From positions 17,754,227-17,818,226 of the forward strand of contig NC_134515.1 in assembly GCF_027942865.1 (NCBI RefSeq): a DNA stretch of 64,000 bases, given 5' to 3'. The notes beneath the pieces are model-generated. The model was not told where the DNA came from, ran no database searches, and saw only the letters and a list, made by a program, of their open reading frames with translations. Made by a program: the position numbers and the translations under genes. Shown here piece after piece: positions 47,470 to 59,576 of the stretch. Every line of letters begins with the position of its first letter. The first letter of the stretch is position 1. This DNA is from Odontesthes bonariensis. Its lineage: Eukaryota > Chordata > Actinopteri > Atheriniformes > Atherinopsidae.

Positions 47470-49206
47470 CTGTCCCTATTAAGGGTGTGTACAGTATTTA
47501 CACGTCAGCAGATGGTAAAATAAATGGTTCTCTTATTCATCTTCAACTGGTTGGTTTCTTTTTTTACCCCCGACATTTTGATTAAGCCTTGCATTTTCTT
47601 CAGTGACGTCACAATGTTTTTAGCTTGATAGATTATGTTTGAGTTCCGTTATTGTCTTAAGTTTGAGGACTTAACTAGAGGCTTGAAGACGTTTTACCAC
47701 TCTCAAGGAGGCTTGGTACAGCAGTATCTGCCCTTTGGACTTATGAGGTGCAGTTTTTCTGCCTTTCACCATACCTTAAACAACAAATTAGGCCACCCCC
47801 CTCGATACGTCACTCCCGTCGTTGAACTTTGATCCATGTGCTTTCACTCGGAAGTCAAGGACATTTTTTTTCCGTAAGGTGTGTGAGGAACAGATGTTTG
47901 TGCCATGAGAAGACTTGGTAGAAAATCATTTTGAAGGAAGGGAACGATGACACTGGACCAGAGCTGACGCTGAGGTAATGATCAGATGAAATTCTCTTAA
48001 GAGTTGGCCTTAAAATCGAATGAAATTTAATGAATCGCTATTTGCGGCACATCGTGTTCTGTTTTGAGATGGAGAATATTTGCTTTTACAGAAAGTGGGT
48101 GGTTGTTGCCAGGAAAAGTCATCGTACATCTACGTTCAGTGCAGAAGGTAGGTGACGGATCAGAGTTGAACTGAATCATCGGTAAACCGATGTGGGATTT
48201 TGCCAAATCGGCTCGGATGAAAAGTGTCTGTATGCCTGTACCTCTCAATATCTCACCAGGACCAGCTGCAAAATATTCATACTTGTCCACCATTAATGTT
48301 GGCCTGTGTAGTCAGTCAGGAGGTAAAGTCTTCATGGTCGTTTGATTAATCTGAATTTTACGATGGCTTTTGTAACTGGTAAACGGACATTGCCCTGTAA
48401 GTCTCCTCTGGATATATAATCTGTTTCATATTAACTTTTTGCTTAAAACAGACAGAAGGAGCAGTCATTGGATATTAAATACTTTAGAGCAGTGGCACAA
48501 CAAGAGAGCTGACGGCAGCAATGTTTCCTCGTGATATCGTGTTAAAGAAAGCCAATGTTGGCCAAGAAAAAGTGCAGAATATATTAGGAGTCGGCAAGGC
48601 AGTAAATCATTTGCTAGGTTGAAATGTGATGTCTTTAATTTCAATGAATTAACTGTTGACTTGCAAGAAAAAAATAGATTACACAGAAACTGGTGTATTT
48701 TTATAACTCATATCAAGGAAAGATTATTAAATGAGCGTGCTTGGCCCAAACAGTAAATGAACCCCTGTGTCAGAGACTTATTTCAAAGGGAGCTAACATT
48801 TCTCATGAGCCAGTCAAACCAACACACACAGAGCAATAAAAAAAACGCTAATGTAAACGCACCGAGAACCGCTTGAGTGAGATTTAATACAACCATAGAG
48901 AGAGACTATAATTGCTATTAATATTCACAAAGCAAAAGTCTACAAACATTGAGGACTCCAAATGAAAGAGACTTTGCGGTTGAGACAAAGCAATGACAAT
49001 AAAAAGACGAATGGAAAATGAGCACAGATGCATGTGAAACCACTTTGATGACCTCAGAGACGCCATAAACATCTATGCCACTTAAAGCTGCTTTGACTGT
49101 TTGAGGCTGGACGTCTTGCTTCAACATAACAGGGCGTGCAGAAGCCCATCAGTTTATGATCTGTCCTTGCATATTATATTGTTATGAGTGACGTCTTTTC
49201 TTACAG
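47470..49206. other. Region upstream of eps8l3
   Basis: No coding gene is supported. It should contain the eps8l3 promoter and a noncoding first exon, because the first coding exon follows an acceptor (TTTTCTTACAG) at 49206. Donors exist but none could be chosen with confidence. Confidence 0.4.
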
Positions 49207-49265
49207 GTTTGAGCAACTTCTGAGAGATTCCTGCTGATCTGAAGTTTAGAAACGGGGGACTCATA

Positions 49266-52200
49266 ATGTTAGGAAACAGAGGTGCATTCTCTTACTTCCC
49301 AAAGTGAGTAAATGTCAGGTTTGTGTTTTAGTCAAGTGTTTATTTCTGTTGAAGTTGTTTGACCATTTTGAGATTCTGCCAACACTCTACATACCTGTTC
49401 ACACCCTTATGTGACAAAACACCTCTGTACTGTGGTAACCATGCAGCTGATTTGAGTTGTGGACTGTGGATAGCTTATCTGCAGGTCGCTGTGCTGGTGA
49501 CTAAGATGATTTTATTGGCATGTAATGTGCTCAAGCTGCACCATCGATTCATATACACCACTTAACCTGTTTATGTTACCTTTTGTTTTTCCTCAGGGGT
49601 TTCTCACCCGAAGACCTGCCTCAGAGGCAGACCTTTCAACAAGATGACCCTAAAGATTCCCCGTTCCAGAGAAACAGCATGACCAGACCCAGTGGAAGAT
49701 CCATTTACAGTACGTTCAGACACATCAGCACCTCTTCTCTGTTTATATGAAATTTTGTGCAAATTAATTATGTTCGAACATGTCCTTTATGTCAGTGCAG
49801 AGAAAGGAATACGCCGAGACGCTCAGCAGACAACCAGACAATTTTCAAGTCAGAGTGGAGGTATGAATTCTATGCCTGTGTGGAGACATTATTCGTTATT
49901 AAGAGTTTAACCTGAACTCTCTTCAGTCACAGTCTTCCTCCTCTCTCCACAGCACCTGTTAACCTGTGAGCTGGATGGCCAGGAAATGAGGACAGTGAAC
50001 GAATGTGTGGCCAAGCTCAAGAGACTGGATGGCAAAGGTCGTCTGTGGCCTCAAGAGATGATCATGGAGATTCAGGGAGCGAATCTTCGGCTCAGTGACA
50101 TTGAAACCAAGGTTGGTTGTAGAAAGAATAACTTACTTGGTCTTAGCAGTTACATTCATTTGATGAATGTTTTCTGGGGTAATTATTGGTCTTTGGACCT
50201 GAACATTACACCTACATGTGATTGTTTAACAGTTTTAATTGTAGCTTTTTGTTGAAAAGAAAGAACTGCGAGAGCATTAATGCTTGAGAAAACAAAAGTC
50301 TGGCTAGCTGTTGCCTTTCCAGTTCATACCAAAGGTGATGGATGTGTAAAAGACAAAACGTTTACTTTACCTTGGCCACAAAATACTTCCTCAATTAGTC
50401 AAAAAGGCTTTCCTTCCCAGAGCTTTGTAAATAACTGCAGGCAGTTGAAATGGGACAGGTCTTGCAACACAAAGTTGCAAGCACACAATGGACTCAAAAT
50501 CATGGCTTTGAGATTCACGGTAACTAGAATCAAGAGGCCGATCCTGTTCCTGTAATAACTGTGTTAATATTATTTAGATATACACATCAAAGGAGAATAC
50601 CACTGAGCTGTGCCTACTTACGACAAGTATGAGATTATCTGCTGCCAAGAGTAAAATTTTTACCTGACTGTAGATAATTGAAAATACATGTAATAAATAC
50701 TGTAGAAACAGCATGCTAGATATTACGGGCCCATTAACAGAGTAATAATGTCATGGATCAAGAATTAAAAAATATATTACTGAATGGGCCTACCAGACAC
50801 AAGTCCATGGGTCCAGGTAGTCAGGTGGTCTGGATCCAAAGGTTCTTCTTTACACGATGGTTAACATTTCTGTTTGGCAACCAAACACAAAATAACGGAA
50901 AATAGCTAAAAAGATGCAAAAAGGGGTAACAAAGAGACATAGATTGTTGTATGAATGAACAGAAATATTAGATTAGATCAACTTCATTGACCCTACAGTG
51001 GGGGAATTCAGTGGGTAAGGCAGCTCACAGGAAGGAAAACATCAAGTGCAAAGACAGTTGTTTAAAGTGAGTGAAACCTCTTCAAAAGGGGATGCAATGA
51101 GCAACAAAGCAATATAAAATAAGCACAAATGAATGCGCATCCAATGTAAAAATCCCAGTTAGAACATACAAAACAACAAGGAGATATGAGAGGACCACTA
51201 CTGGATGCTAGACAACTGCAATGAGCCGCAAGAAAACAAGCAAAGAGACTCAAAATTACCTAAAAGTGAACCAAACTGCTAAGAAAGGGACTCGAACTGG
51301 TGGGTGATCACAAATGAATGCAAGCTGAGCAGAAAGATTAAAACTAACTAGAGGAGAAGCAAAATGAAAACAAATGTGGGGACAAAACAACAACAAAAAA
51401 AAGGACAAAACTTTAACACAAAACATTTTATTTTTTGGAGTGTGTCTCCTTCAGTTATGGTGTCTTGTTTCTCTGTGGGACAGGGGGCCCTATGTCTCAT
51501 AACCCATCCGTTATTTCCATCACTGCACGATATGACCAGTTATTAAAACATCATGAAACTGACTATAAACTTTTTATTCACTTTTATTGTGGCTGCTTAT
51601 TGTTATTCTCCAGGTGGAGCTGGATTCAATACCTTTGAGTTGCATCACGGAAACCAAAGCTGTGCTGGACAGCTGCGTCTACAACTCTCTGCTGACACTA
51701 ATTGTGCAGGAGCGCAGTAAACGCGTCCCACAGGTCTTCATGTTCCAGTGTGAGGAAACCGGGGTAAGTCCTATTTTGCGAGGGCCAACTGTAAACTTAA
51801 CTCTCACCTCCAGTTCCGGATAAAGCGGGGTATTTGTCACCAGCATCTGTACTGCTACGGTCACTGTTAGAGTGAGGTTAAAACAGCTGTGTTTTACCAG
51901 GCAGAGGACATTAAGGCTGATCTGGATAAGGCAGCGCAGAGTAGAGGTGGTAACCTGGAGCCATACAGAGAGCCATTTAACACCAGGTACAGTGTTCAAA
52001 TAAACACGCAAACAGATAAAATCTCATTAAAATGAGAGGAAAGAAAAAAGGTAGTGGTCAAACATTAACTACTGTCTGTTGGTGTTTTCAGGAGGAGTCT
52101 TGAGAATAACATCGGTCAGCAGGCTTCAGGAAGCTTCCATCGTGCTGGGCCCCGTCCTATGCAGCGGGAGATGACGCCGCCACCACCGGACCCCATTGTC

Positions 52201-55200
52201 CAACAGTGGGACAACATAGAGCCTGGTACGCTCAAAACATTAAAGAAAAACAAAATTTATATTATTTAACCTAGCGGAGAAACCCCCACAAACTCTGACA
52301 GATGTGCTTATCTAAAATGCAGTTTTTAATTTCCTCCAAAAACATTTTATGGATGTGTTATCTCAAATAAGCAATAAACTCTCTTGGACCATGTCAACAT
52401 CCTTATTAGTTTTTGTCTCATTTCCACTTAGATTACATGCCTTCTCCAAAAGCTTTTGTTCCACAAGATGAGATGATGCATCATAATAATCTTCATGAAA
52501 TGCAGAGCAGCCCAGTGATGGCCCCTGAGAAACTGGATGTTCAGAGGAACATGGTCAGTGCTGCAATAACTGTGCTCACAACCATCAGTTTGCAGGAAAT
52601 CATCATGAAAATCTCTTTCAGGGCAACCATTCTTTGGCTTTTTTAAGTTTCAGAGAGATTTATTCCATCTCTTTTTTTCCTTTTCACAGGATATTCTAAA
52701 CCATGTTATAGGTGATTTGGAGATCTTCATGGGAAAAGCGGCGGCGGCCGCAGCAAGCGCACCCTCACTGGAAGAGAACATGGGCAAGAGCAAAAAGAAG
52801 AAAAAATCCAAGAAAAAAGGTATCATCCAAGTAAAATGACTTGTATATGAGAGATGGACCTGACTCTCTGACATAGATGTTGGCTATGTTTTTTCACATG
52901 GCTGTAATATATATTTTTCTCCCGCAGCACCATCTGCACCTCTGCCATCTTGGGAGGAATATGTCTCCTGTCTTCAGAAAATCAAATATGGATTCAATCT
53001 TCTGGTAAAAACTTTCACAGATTACAGAATGATAATGGTTTGGGAATGATTTGGTAGAGCTTGAGAACATCTTTTGCTGGAATGTGTAACCGCAGCAGAA
53101 AAACTCTTCATTCCATTCCAGGGCCAGCTGGATGGGGTTCTCAGCAACCCCAGTGCTCCTGACTTTGTCCACATCTTCTTCACTAATTTAGACCTAGTAA
53201 GCAGTTATAACACAGTTTTTTTTTTAATCAGTCTTTGGCACTCTGCTTTGCCCATATTTCCCCGTCTTAGTTGTGACCGTACTTGCTTCATTTTCCCTCA
53301 GATAGTTCGTCTGTATCCACCTGATGTGCCTCCCACTGTGGTCTCTCCGCTGCTGACAGATATGGCTGTGCAGCTGCTCGGTCAGGTTGTTGGTGAAGGG
53401 GAGGAATATCTGTGGAGGTCTCTGGGAGACTGTTGGATCATTCCCAGGTAGGACAGATCTTTAGAGTCCTCTTACAAAGCTTGTAAAAACCTCTCTTTTA
53501 TGGCCAACTGAACGCACCTACTGTATATCTCCCCGACACACCCGAACTCTGGGCGTTGTGCATCTCACTGCTGATGTGTAAACACAGGTCAGAGGTAATT
53601 TTACTTTGATTACAAATGGAGAAAAAATGTCATGTGGGCATATTTGAACTTGAGGCAGTGCCCGAAAACAGAAACTAACATGGTAATATAAAAGGAAATG
53701 TGTCTTCAAGTATTGGAAACCCAGTCTACTTTTACCAACTCCCTTTATTTGTTTTTCTTACCCAAAACCCGAATCAGAAATCTAAATGAAGTGGCTCTCA
53801 GTAGTGTCGTTAGAGGGAGTGTGTATAGGTTCTGGTAAAGTTCTCTTTTCTTCTCCAAACATTGAGCCGTCCTCAAAAGGATTTGGTCATTTACTCTTTG
53901 AATTTTTGTTTCTTTTTTTCACACTTTGGAAATATTCCTAAAAGTCTCCCTGAATACCTTTTAAAGAGTTCTGTGGCTACAAGAGGAAAAGCCTTTAAAT
54001 ATGCTGACCTCAGAGGAACCTTCGCACTACTGCCTTAAACATAAACAACTCTTAACTTTCTGGCTCTCACTGAGATGAATAACCCTCTCGGAAAAATATG
54101 ACTGTCACAGTCAGTCCCCATTGTTAATGATTCTTCTATTTTATTGTTGTCCAAACCCGTTTGTACAGATTAGGACGTGTTACCGGCCCCATTGATTGTG
54201 CTGTCATTTTTTTTTTTTGTCTTCAGTTTTTGTCTTTTTGTAAGAAAAGAAAAAAAAGGAAAAGAAAGATAATACAAAAGTTGTTAGAAAAAATTAACTG
54301 CAAGTTTTTTTTTTAAGTATTAAAATGTTCAATTGTTGATTTATTATTCAGTTTCAGTTTCTCTATAATTATTGGTCAGCCAAATAATCATTTGCAAATA
54401 CAGGAAAAGCTCAAGTTTACCAGTTTGTGAGTTAAAGAATAAAGGATTGGTATCACAGATTGTCCAATATTAATTTATTAGCATAATCCTATTAACATTT
54501 ACAGTTAAAGAAACGATTCATGCTAAAACCTTTATTTTTACCTTGCCAGCACCTTTACTCACAGAGGTGGTGTCTGATCAAAACTCAATCATGCTTTATG
54601 AAACATTCACATCAACATTTTTGTAACAATACACATTAGCAAAAGAGGGTTTATTAATTTATTTTTTACTATTTTACCACACGAAGGCTTCTCTTTTATT
54701 GATAAAAACTGCTCATAGATCTATACAGCATCACAGAAGGAGTCAGTAATAATCATTAACACTCAATATTTACACGTTTTGAGAAACTGTTAATTTCTTG
54801 TGGTAAATTAAATGAGCAGATTTATGTCACTTTCGTATCGGATTGTTAACATGAAACCATGAGCCTGCCTCTGGAAGCCGTAATAAAGATGTGCACTTTA
54901 AAGATACTTTGTAACCCTTGAACAGTTACAGATCATAAGTTTCCTCCTTCAAATATTCAAGTTAGGCTTTTGGGGTTTTCCCCTAAACCTTGAAGGTGTT
55001 ATCAGGCTTTTTGTCACTAGGCCTGAGATGTCTTAAGACATTTTTATGCTCGCAGCATCTGTCACTGCACGAACAAATGTGATGTCAGCACAGTGTCATG
55101 ACTGCTTTTACCAGTTGTACAGAAAGTATCCTCTGTACACACAAATGTAACTATCCAGTTTTGGTAAACAGACAGACGATAGAATTGAGCATTTCACAAA

Positions 55201-57591
55201 GAGACAAGAACTGATGTAAATAATGATGATAACAGTAATAGTAATAATAATAATGATAATTGTCTTTATGCATGTTAGCACTGTAAACCTATAAATGAGC
55301 ATTATATAACCTTTCTTTTTTTTTTTTTCAACCTTCGTCATGAAGGTTTCTTAAGACAAATGAAAGGAATTCCTCTAACATATTCTTTATAATGTCGGCT
55401 TACTGTTTACCGCCCTCCTCCTCTCTTCCAGGTCGAACTGGCGAGATGATGTCCCGCCTTACATCCCAGAGTTTTACGATGGCTGGCAGCCACCTGCTCC
55501 ACCTCATATACCTTCCTCGCTTTCCCATCAGAATGGCCCATTGAGCAGGAGCAACAGCCAGCGGTTTCCTGGTGGACCAATGAATGAAGGCCAGGGTTTC
55601 TCCCCCAGAGTGATGCACTGGCAGCCTGAGGAGATGGAAGAGGTAATACAAAACACCAACCTACAGGCACCGTTAACATGGGGATTCAGAAAAAATTTGG
55701 GTAACTCTTGGGTGTGACAAAAAATTGGAATCCAAAGCACTGCAGCAATCATATCTACTGTCTTCTTAACAGTTGAAGCATTACCTACAGGTCAACACAT
55801 CTAACTATAGCTGAGTGTGTTTCCCCATATGCTAGATAACAGTGCCAGCTGTTGGCAGCAGTTGAAATTACCACCACCGGCAATCAACCCATTTTTAAGT
55901 GCTAGTTTGCAATAAAAAAGAAGGAAAACATATCCTATGATTCTATCACATGGCCCAGGTTCAGTTTCATCATGATGAACTTTATGCTTTCTACAGCCAA
56001 TGGCCAGTGGTCCCAGGAGTTCACCGTAAGCTCACACCACATGTGTCTGCACAATCCCATTTGAGGCAAACATTTCTGCACTTTTGACTGCGCATTTCCC
56101 TAATTTCTTTTTCTGTTGCTGTTTCAGCCCCAGTGAGCAGTCACTGCAAATGCGTGTCATGTACAACTTCATGGCCAGGAACAACCGAGAGCTGAGTATT
56201 ATGAAGGGGGAGGTGGTTGAGGTGAGAAGACGAACACGTTGCAGTAACATTCAGAGAGATTGTGAAATTGTGGGACGATACCATTTAAGATATTAAAGAT
56301 AACAATTTGGCCAATAGCTGATACAGTTTTTGCCATTTGTTTTTTCTTTAATGCAGAGGGCACAAAGAAATATGCATCATAAAAAAGATTTATTCTTGTA
56401 CTGTCCAAAAGGGTTCAAAGAAGGTTTGTAATTGTTTGTAAACATTACAGAACTGCAGAGTGAATATTGGAAGAGGCTTCATGTCAATCTTGTGTGTAGT
56501 TCACCGTCTGCCTTACAAAATACTGTTTCTCATTATCAAAACTGAATACATAAAACTCATAAAACAACATTTTAAAGCCATCTCCACTGACACATTCTGT
56601 GTTCCAGGATACTTCGCAAAAATTGCCCCAAAGCCCACTTATGTGTCGACTGCAATGAATAAATAATGAATAAATAATTTTTCTAAACTACACAAGATGG
56701 GGAACTGCAATCTTAGAGGGAAATTAGGAATGGCCTGGATTCTGAAATGCTTCTGGCAGAAACTACAGCTGCTGCAGCCAAAGTCCAGGATTAATAAAAT
56801 ATAAAAAAATTGTTTAAAGAGTTTTTGCTTGTTAAATCAACTTTAAGTTTGCATACATACCATGTTCCTAATCATTGCTGTAACATTTGGTTACTTGAGA
56901 AGTTTCTTTGTGTGTGTTTTTCGTAGGTGATTCAGAAGTCCAAACAATGGTGGTTTGTTCGCAACTTACGGAATGAGGAGGGCAATGTTCCCCAGAATGT
57001 TTTGGAGCCACTGAGTAGCGGCGGACCTATGGGTGGTCTACCGGTGAGCTGAGTGACAAGAAGTTTTGATGAAAGACGGATATAACAGGTTTCTTGTGTG
57101 ATAGTTTGTTCCTTTAACTGTCCCTCACAGCGGGACACTCGCAGCTCAGTGACTCTGAACATGAGATCCTCACCTGCGGAGGTGAGAGCCTGGCTTGAGC
57201 AGAGAGGTTTCTCCAAAATGTGAGTACCATTCTTCTCAGAGGCTCAGGAAACTTCAAGATGTTTGTACTATATGTTAGACCTGCTTTTCACAGACTAAGT
57301 TGGACATTTTTTGTTTGCTGCCTTCTTCTGGACAGCACTGTCTCCAGCCTCGGGGTGCTGACTGGAGATCTGCTTCTGGGAATGTCCAAAGATGAGATAC
57401 GGACTGTATGCCCAGAGGAAGCAGGAAAGGTCTTCTTCCAGCTGCAAGCTGTCAAGTCATCAATTGCGGTAAATAATGCATCATATGATGCAATCTCCAC
57501 ACACGCCAAACTCCAACACATCAGTAATGTTTAATCCTGTTCTCTGCAGCTGGCCAGTGAACCGTCAGGCATGTACAACGGCCGCTACTGA
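49266..57591 (+). CDS. eps8l3: EPS8-like protein 3 (PTB, SH3 and SAM-like domains)
   Basis: This EPS8-family adaptor links receptor signalling to actin and Rac via SOS1/ABI1. Coding exons: 49266..49303, 49597..49709, 49796..49860, 49953..50111, 51614..51763, 51901..51986, 52092..52225, 52432..52553, 52690..52819, 52928..53004, 53122..53196, 53302..53447, 55432..55642, 55997..56025, 56128..56221, 56927..57043, 57131..57219, 57336..57468, 57550..57591; 669 aa (human EPS8L3 593). PTB domain at about 60-190 (FQVRVEHLLTCELDGQEM). An Ala6 run and Lys cluster (KSKKKKKSKKK, about 320) come next, then the EPS8-type helical middle (WEEYVSCLQKIKYGFNLL). SH3 at about 516-572 (MRVMYNFMARNNRELSIMKG, QWWFVRN). 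C-terminal SAM-like actin-binding region at about 590-655. Exon 14 is only 29 bp and was set by phase. The paralogue call rests on the gstm neighbour. Confidence 0.88.
50966..51014 (-). mobile_element. LINE/SINE 3' tail fragment
   Basis: Minus-strand sequence CTGAATTCCCCCACTGTAGG then GTCAATGAAGTT and ATCTAATCTAAT resembles the teleost non-LTR tail GAATTTCC...GATCAATAAAGT with a simple-repeat end. Only the tail is seen, in intron 4 of eps8l3. Confidence 0.45.
53448..55431 (+). other. eps8l3 intron 12, the longest intron of the gene
   Basis: About 2 kb of AT-rich sequence with T and A runs (54209-54320) and an ATG/AAT-type low-complexity stretch near 55217-55260. No gene or clear mobile element is recognised. 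Confidence 0.4.
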
Positions 57592-58064
57592 GAGACGCTG
57601 CCGCAGTACTGGAGATTGTTTGCAGCCGTGGATCAGCATGTGGAACTATTGGTGTCAAAATTGATCTTTGGTGTCAGGATTGATCCTGTAAATCCCAGCA
57701 TCAACTGAACTTCATCCACTTCTGCTGTGTTAGTTCACCAAAAGCACTTTTAGTTGGAGGATCCACTATGTTGTATAACTTATCAGCAGTAATAATCAAT
57801 TAGGAAATAATCTGCAATGTAAACTATATTGTCATTTCTTTTACTGATTAAATACAACTTATGTATGTTGATATCTGAACTATTCAGAACAACTTCCATC
57901 TTATGTTGCGAGTCATACGTAAATACCAAAAAGAAATATTCTTCTGTATTAACTTATATCCTCATTTTCTTTAATCTACAATTTTCAGATCATATTTACT
58001 GTAAAAAGTGTGACGTTGAATTGACAATCAAACTAAAATGAGAAGAGGGTGCAAGATTGACTTT

Positions 58065-58070
58065 AATAAA
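58065..58070 (+). terminator. eps8l3: Poly(A) signal of eps8l3
   Basis: AATAAA lies 474 nt past the stop and about 150 bp before the L1 fragment. Confidence 0.6.
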
Positions 58071-58224
58071 AAAATTGTGATAAATGTTAACAGGTGCTTT
58101 AATTGAAATTAAAGTTTCCACTTGCAATGTCTTCTTAACATCAGTTTGTTTTATTTTTTCCTTTAGCAGAATTTAGTAATGGTATTAGAAATGGAATTGC
58201 ACTAGATACTTTGCCCTTCCTCAG

Positions 58225-59455
58225 TCAACAATCACAAAAGAAAATCAAAGTAAAGAACATATAGACTAAATACACCCTTAAGGTTTGGAATACGATCCAA
58301 AGACACCTAAAAGGAAGGGCAGCTTTGTCAAGGGCCATGCCCATTCTAGGAAATGTAGAATTTCTCCCATCTTTAGTTGACATAGTATTTAGAAGATGGG
58401 CTGAGAAAGGCCTACGAATAATCAATCAGCTTCTAGACGGACAGGTGGTCAAGACTTTTTCACAAATTAAGGATAAATTTGATCTGCCCCAAAGTGATTT
58501 TTATAGATGTCTTCAAATTAGGAACTACATAACAAAACATGCAGACTGGGACCTACTCAAGAGAGACCCCAGTAGTATTGAAACACATTTCACATATATA
58601 CAGGAACACCTCACAATAACAAAACACCAAGTGTCTCAAACATACAAAAAACTAATAACATATATGTCAGATAATACGTTACACATCAAAGGACAATGGG
58701 AGCTGGAACTAAATACAATAATTGAAAATGATATATGGGAGGATATATGTACTGATTGTCATAGAGGGGTGGGAAGTCAATTATGGAAAGAGTTTGATTG
58801 GAAGGTAAAGGTGAGATTCTTTAGAACCCGACTTCAGATTAGTATCTTTAACAAAGGGGGTAATAATCAATGCTGGAGAAATTGTGGGATGGTAGGAGAC
58901 CATACCCACATATTTTGGGATTGTCCTGAGATACAGCCATACTGGAGAGACATTAAGAAAGAACTGGAGAAGATACTTCACATGGACATACCATTTGACC
59001 CTGTATTTATTTTGCTTGAGAAAACAACAGAACAAAACTTCACCAAAGACCAGTGTTATATTTTGCATGTCCTACTAATGATCGCAAGAAAAATTATTAC
59101 AATGCGTTGAATGCAGCATGAGCCTCCTATGGTGGCTCAATGGAGACAGAGGTGTAATCAATTCCAAGTGATGGAAAATATGACTGCCATCCTACAGTTA
59201 AAATTACCCCTATTCCTTAGGAGATGGACACCTGTCATTCTTTATATGGGTTAAGCATATAATTGTATAAGACGAATGTAACATAAGCTCGCAATCAAGG
59301 TGAACCTTTTTTTTTTTCTGTATTTTTATTTTATTTGTATATGTGTATTTTATGTATAAAATTGTAATTATTTATTATTTGTTTGTTTCTGTGTGGTGTG
59401 TTTGTTTGTATTGCCTATACGTTATTGGCAATAAAGTTAAAAAGAAAAGAAATGG
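58225..59455 (+). mobile_element. L1-type LINE, 5'-truncated ORF2 end and 3' UTR
   Basis: From about 58268 the frame reads TKYTLKVWNTIQRHLKGRAA and continues to 59106. This is the C-terminal part of an L1 ORF2, after the reverse transcriptase. It has a Cys/His-rich end (CWRNCG, GDHTHIFWDCP) typical of fish L1. A TGA at 59107-59109 interrupts the frame, which then continues (PPMVAQWRQRCNQ, LRRWTPVILYMG) to TAA at 59254. The 3' UTR ends GGCAATAAAGTTAAAAAG. About 1.2 kb of a 5-6 kb element remains. The single internal stop suggests a fairly young copy. It lies between eps8l3 and gstm. Confidence 0.88.
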
Positions 59456-59553
59456 CGGCTTTATATCTTTGACTGTTTTTTTAATGGAACAAAGGACAAA
59501 AAGCACAGAAATGGTTTCTTTAGTACTGAATTTATTTTGTACTTGAAAAGCGC

Positions 59554-59559
59554 TTTATT
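59554..59559 (-). terminator. gstm: Poly(A) signal of gstm
   Basis: Plus-strand TTTATT gives AATAAA on the minus strand only 17 nt after the stop codon. A second copy lies near 59530. Confidence 0.55.
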
Positions 59560-59576
59560 GTTTCACTGCTTCTTCA

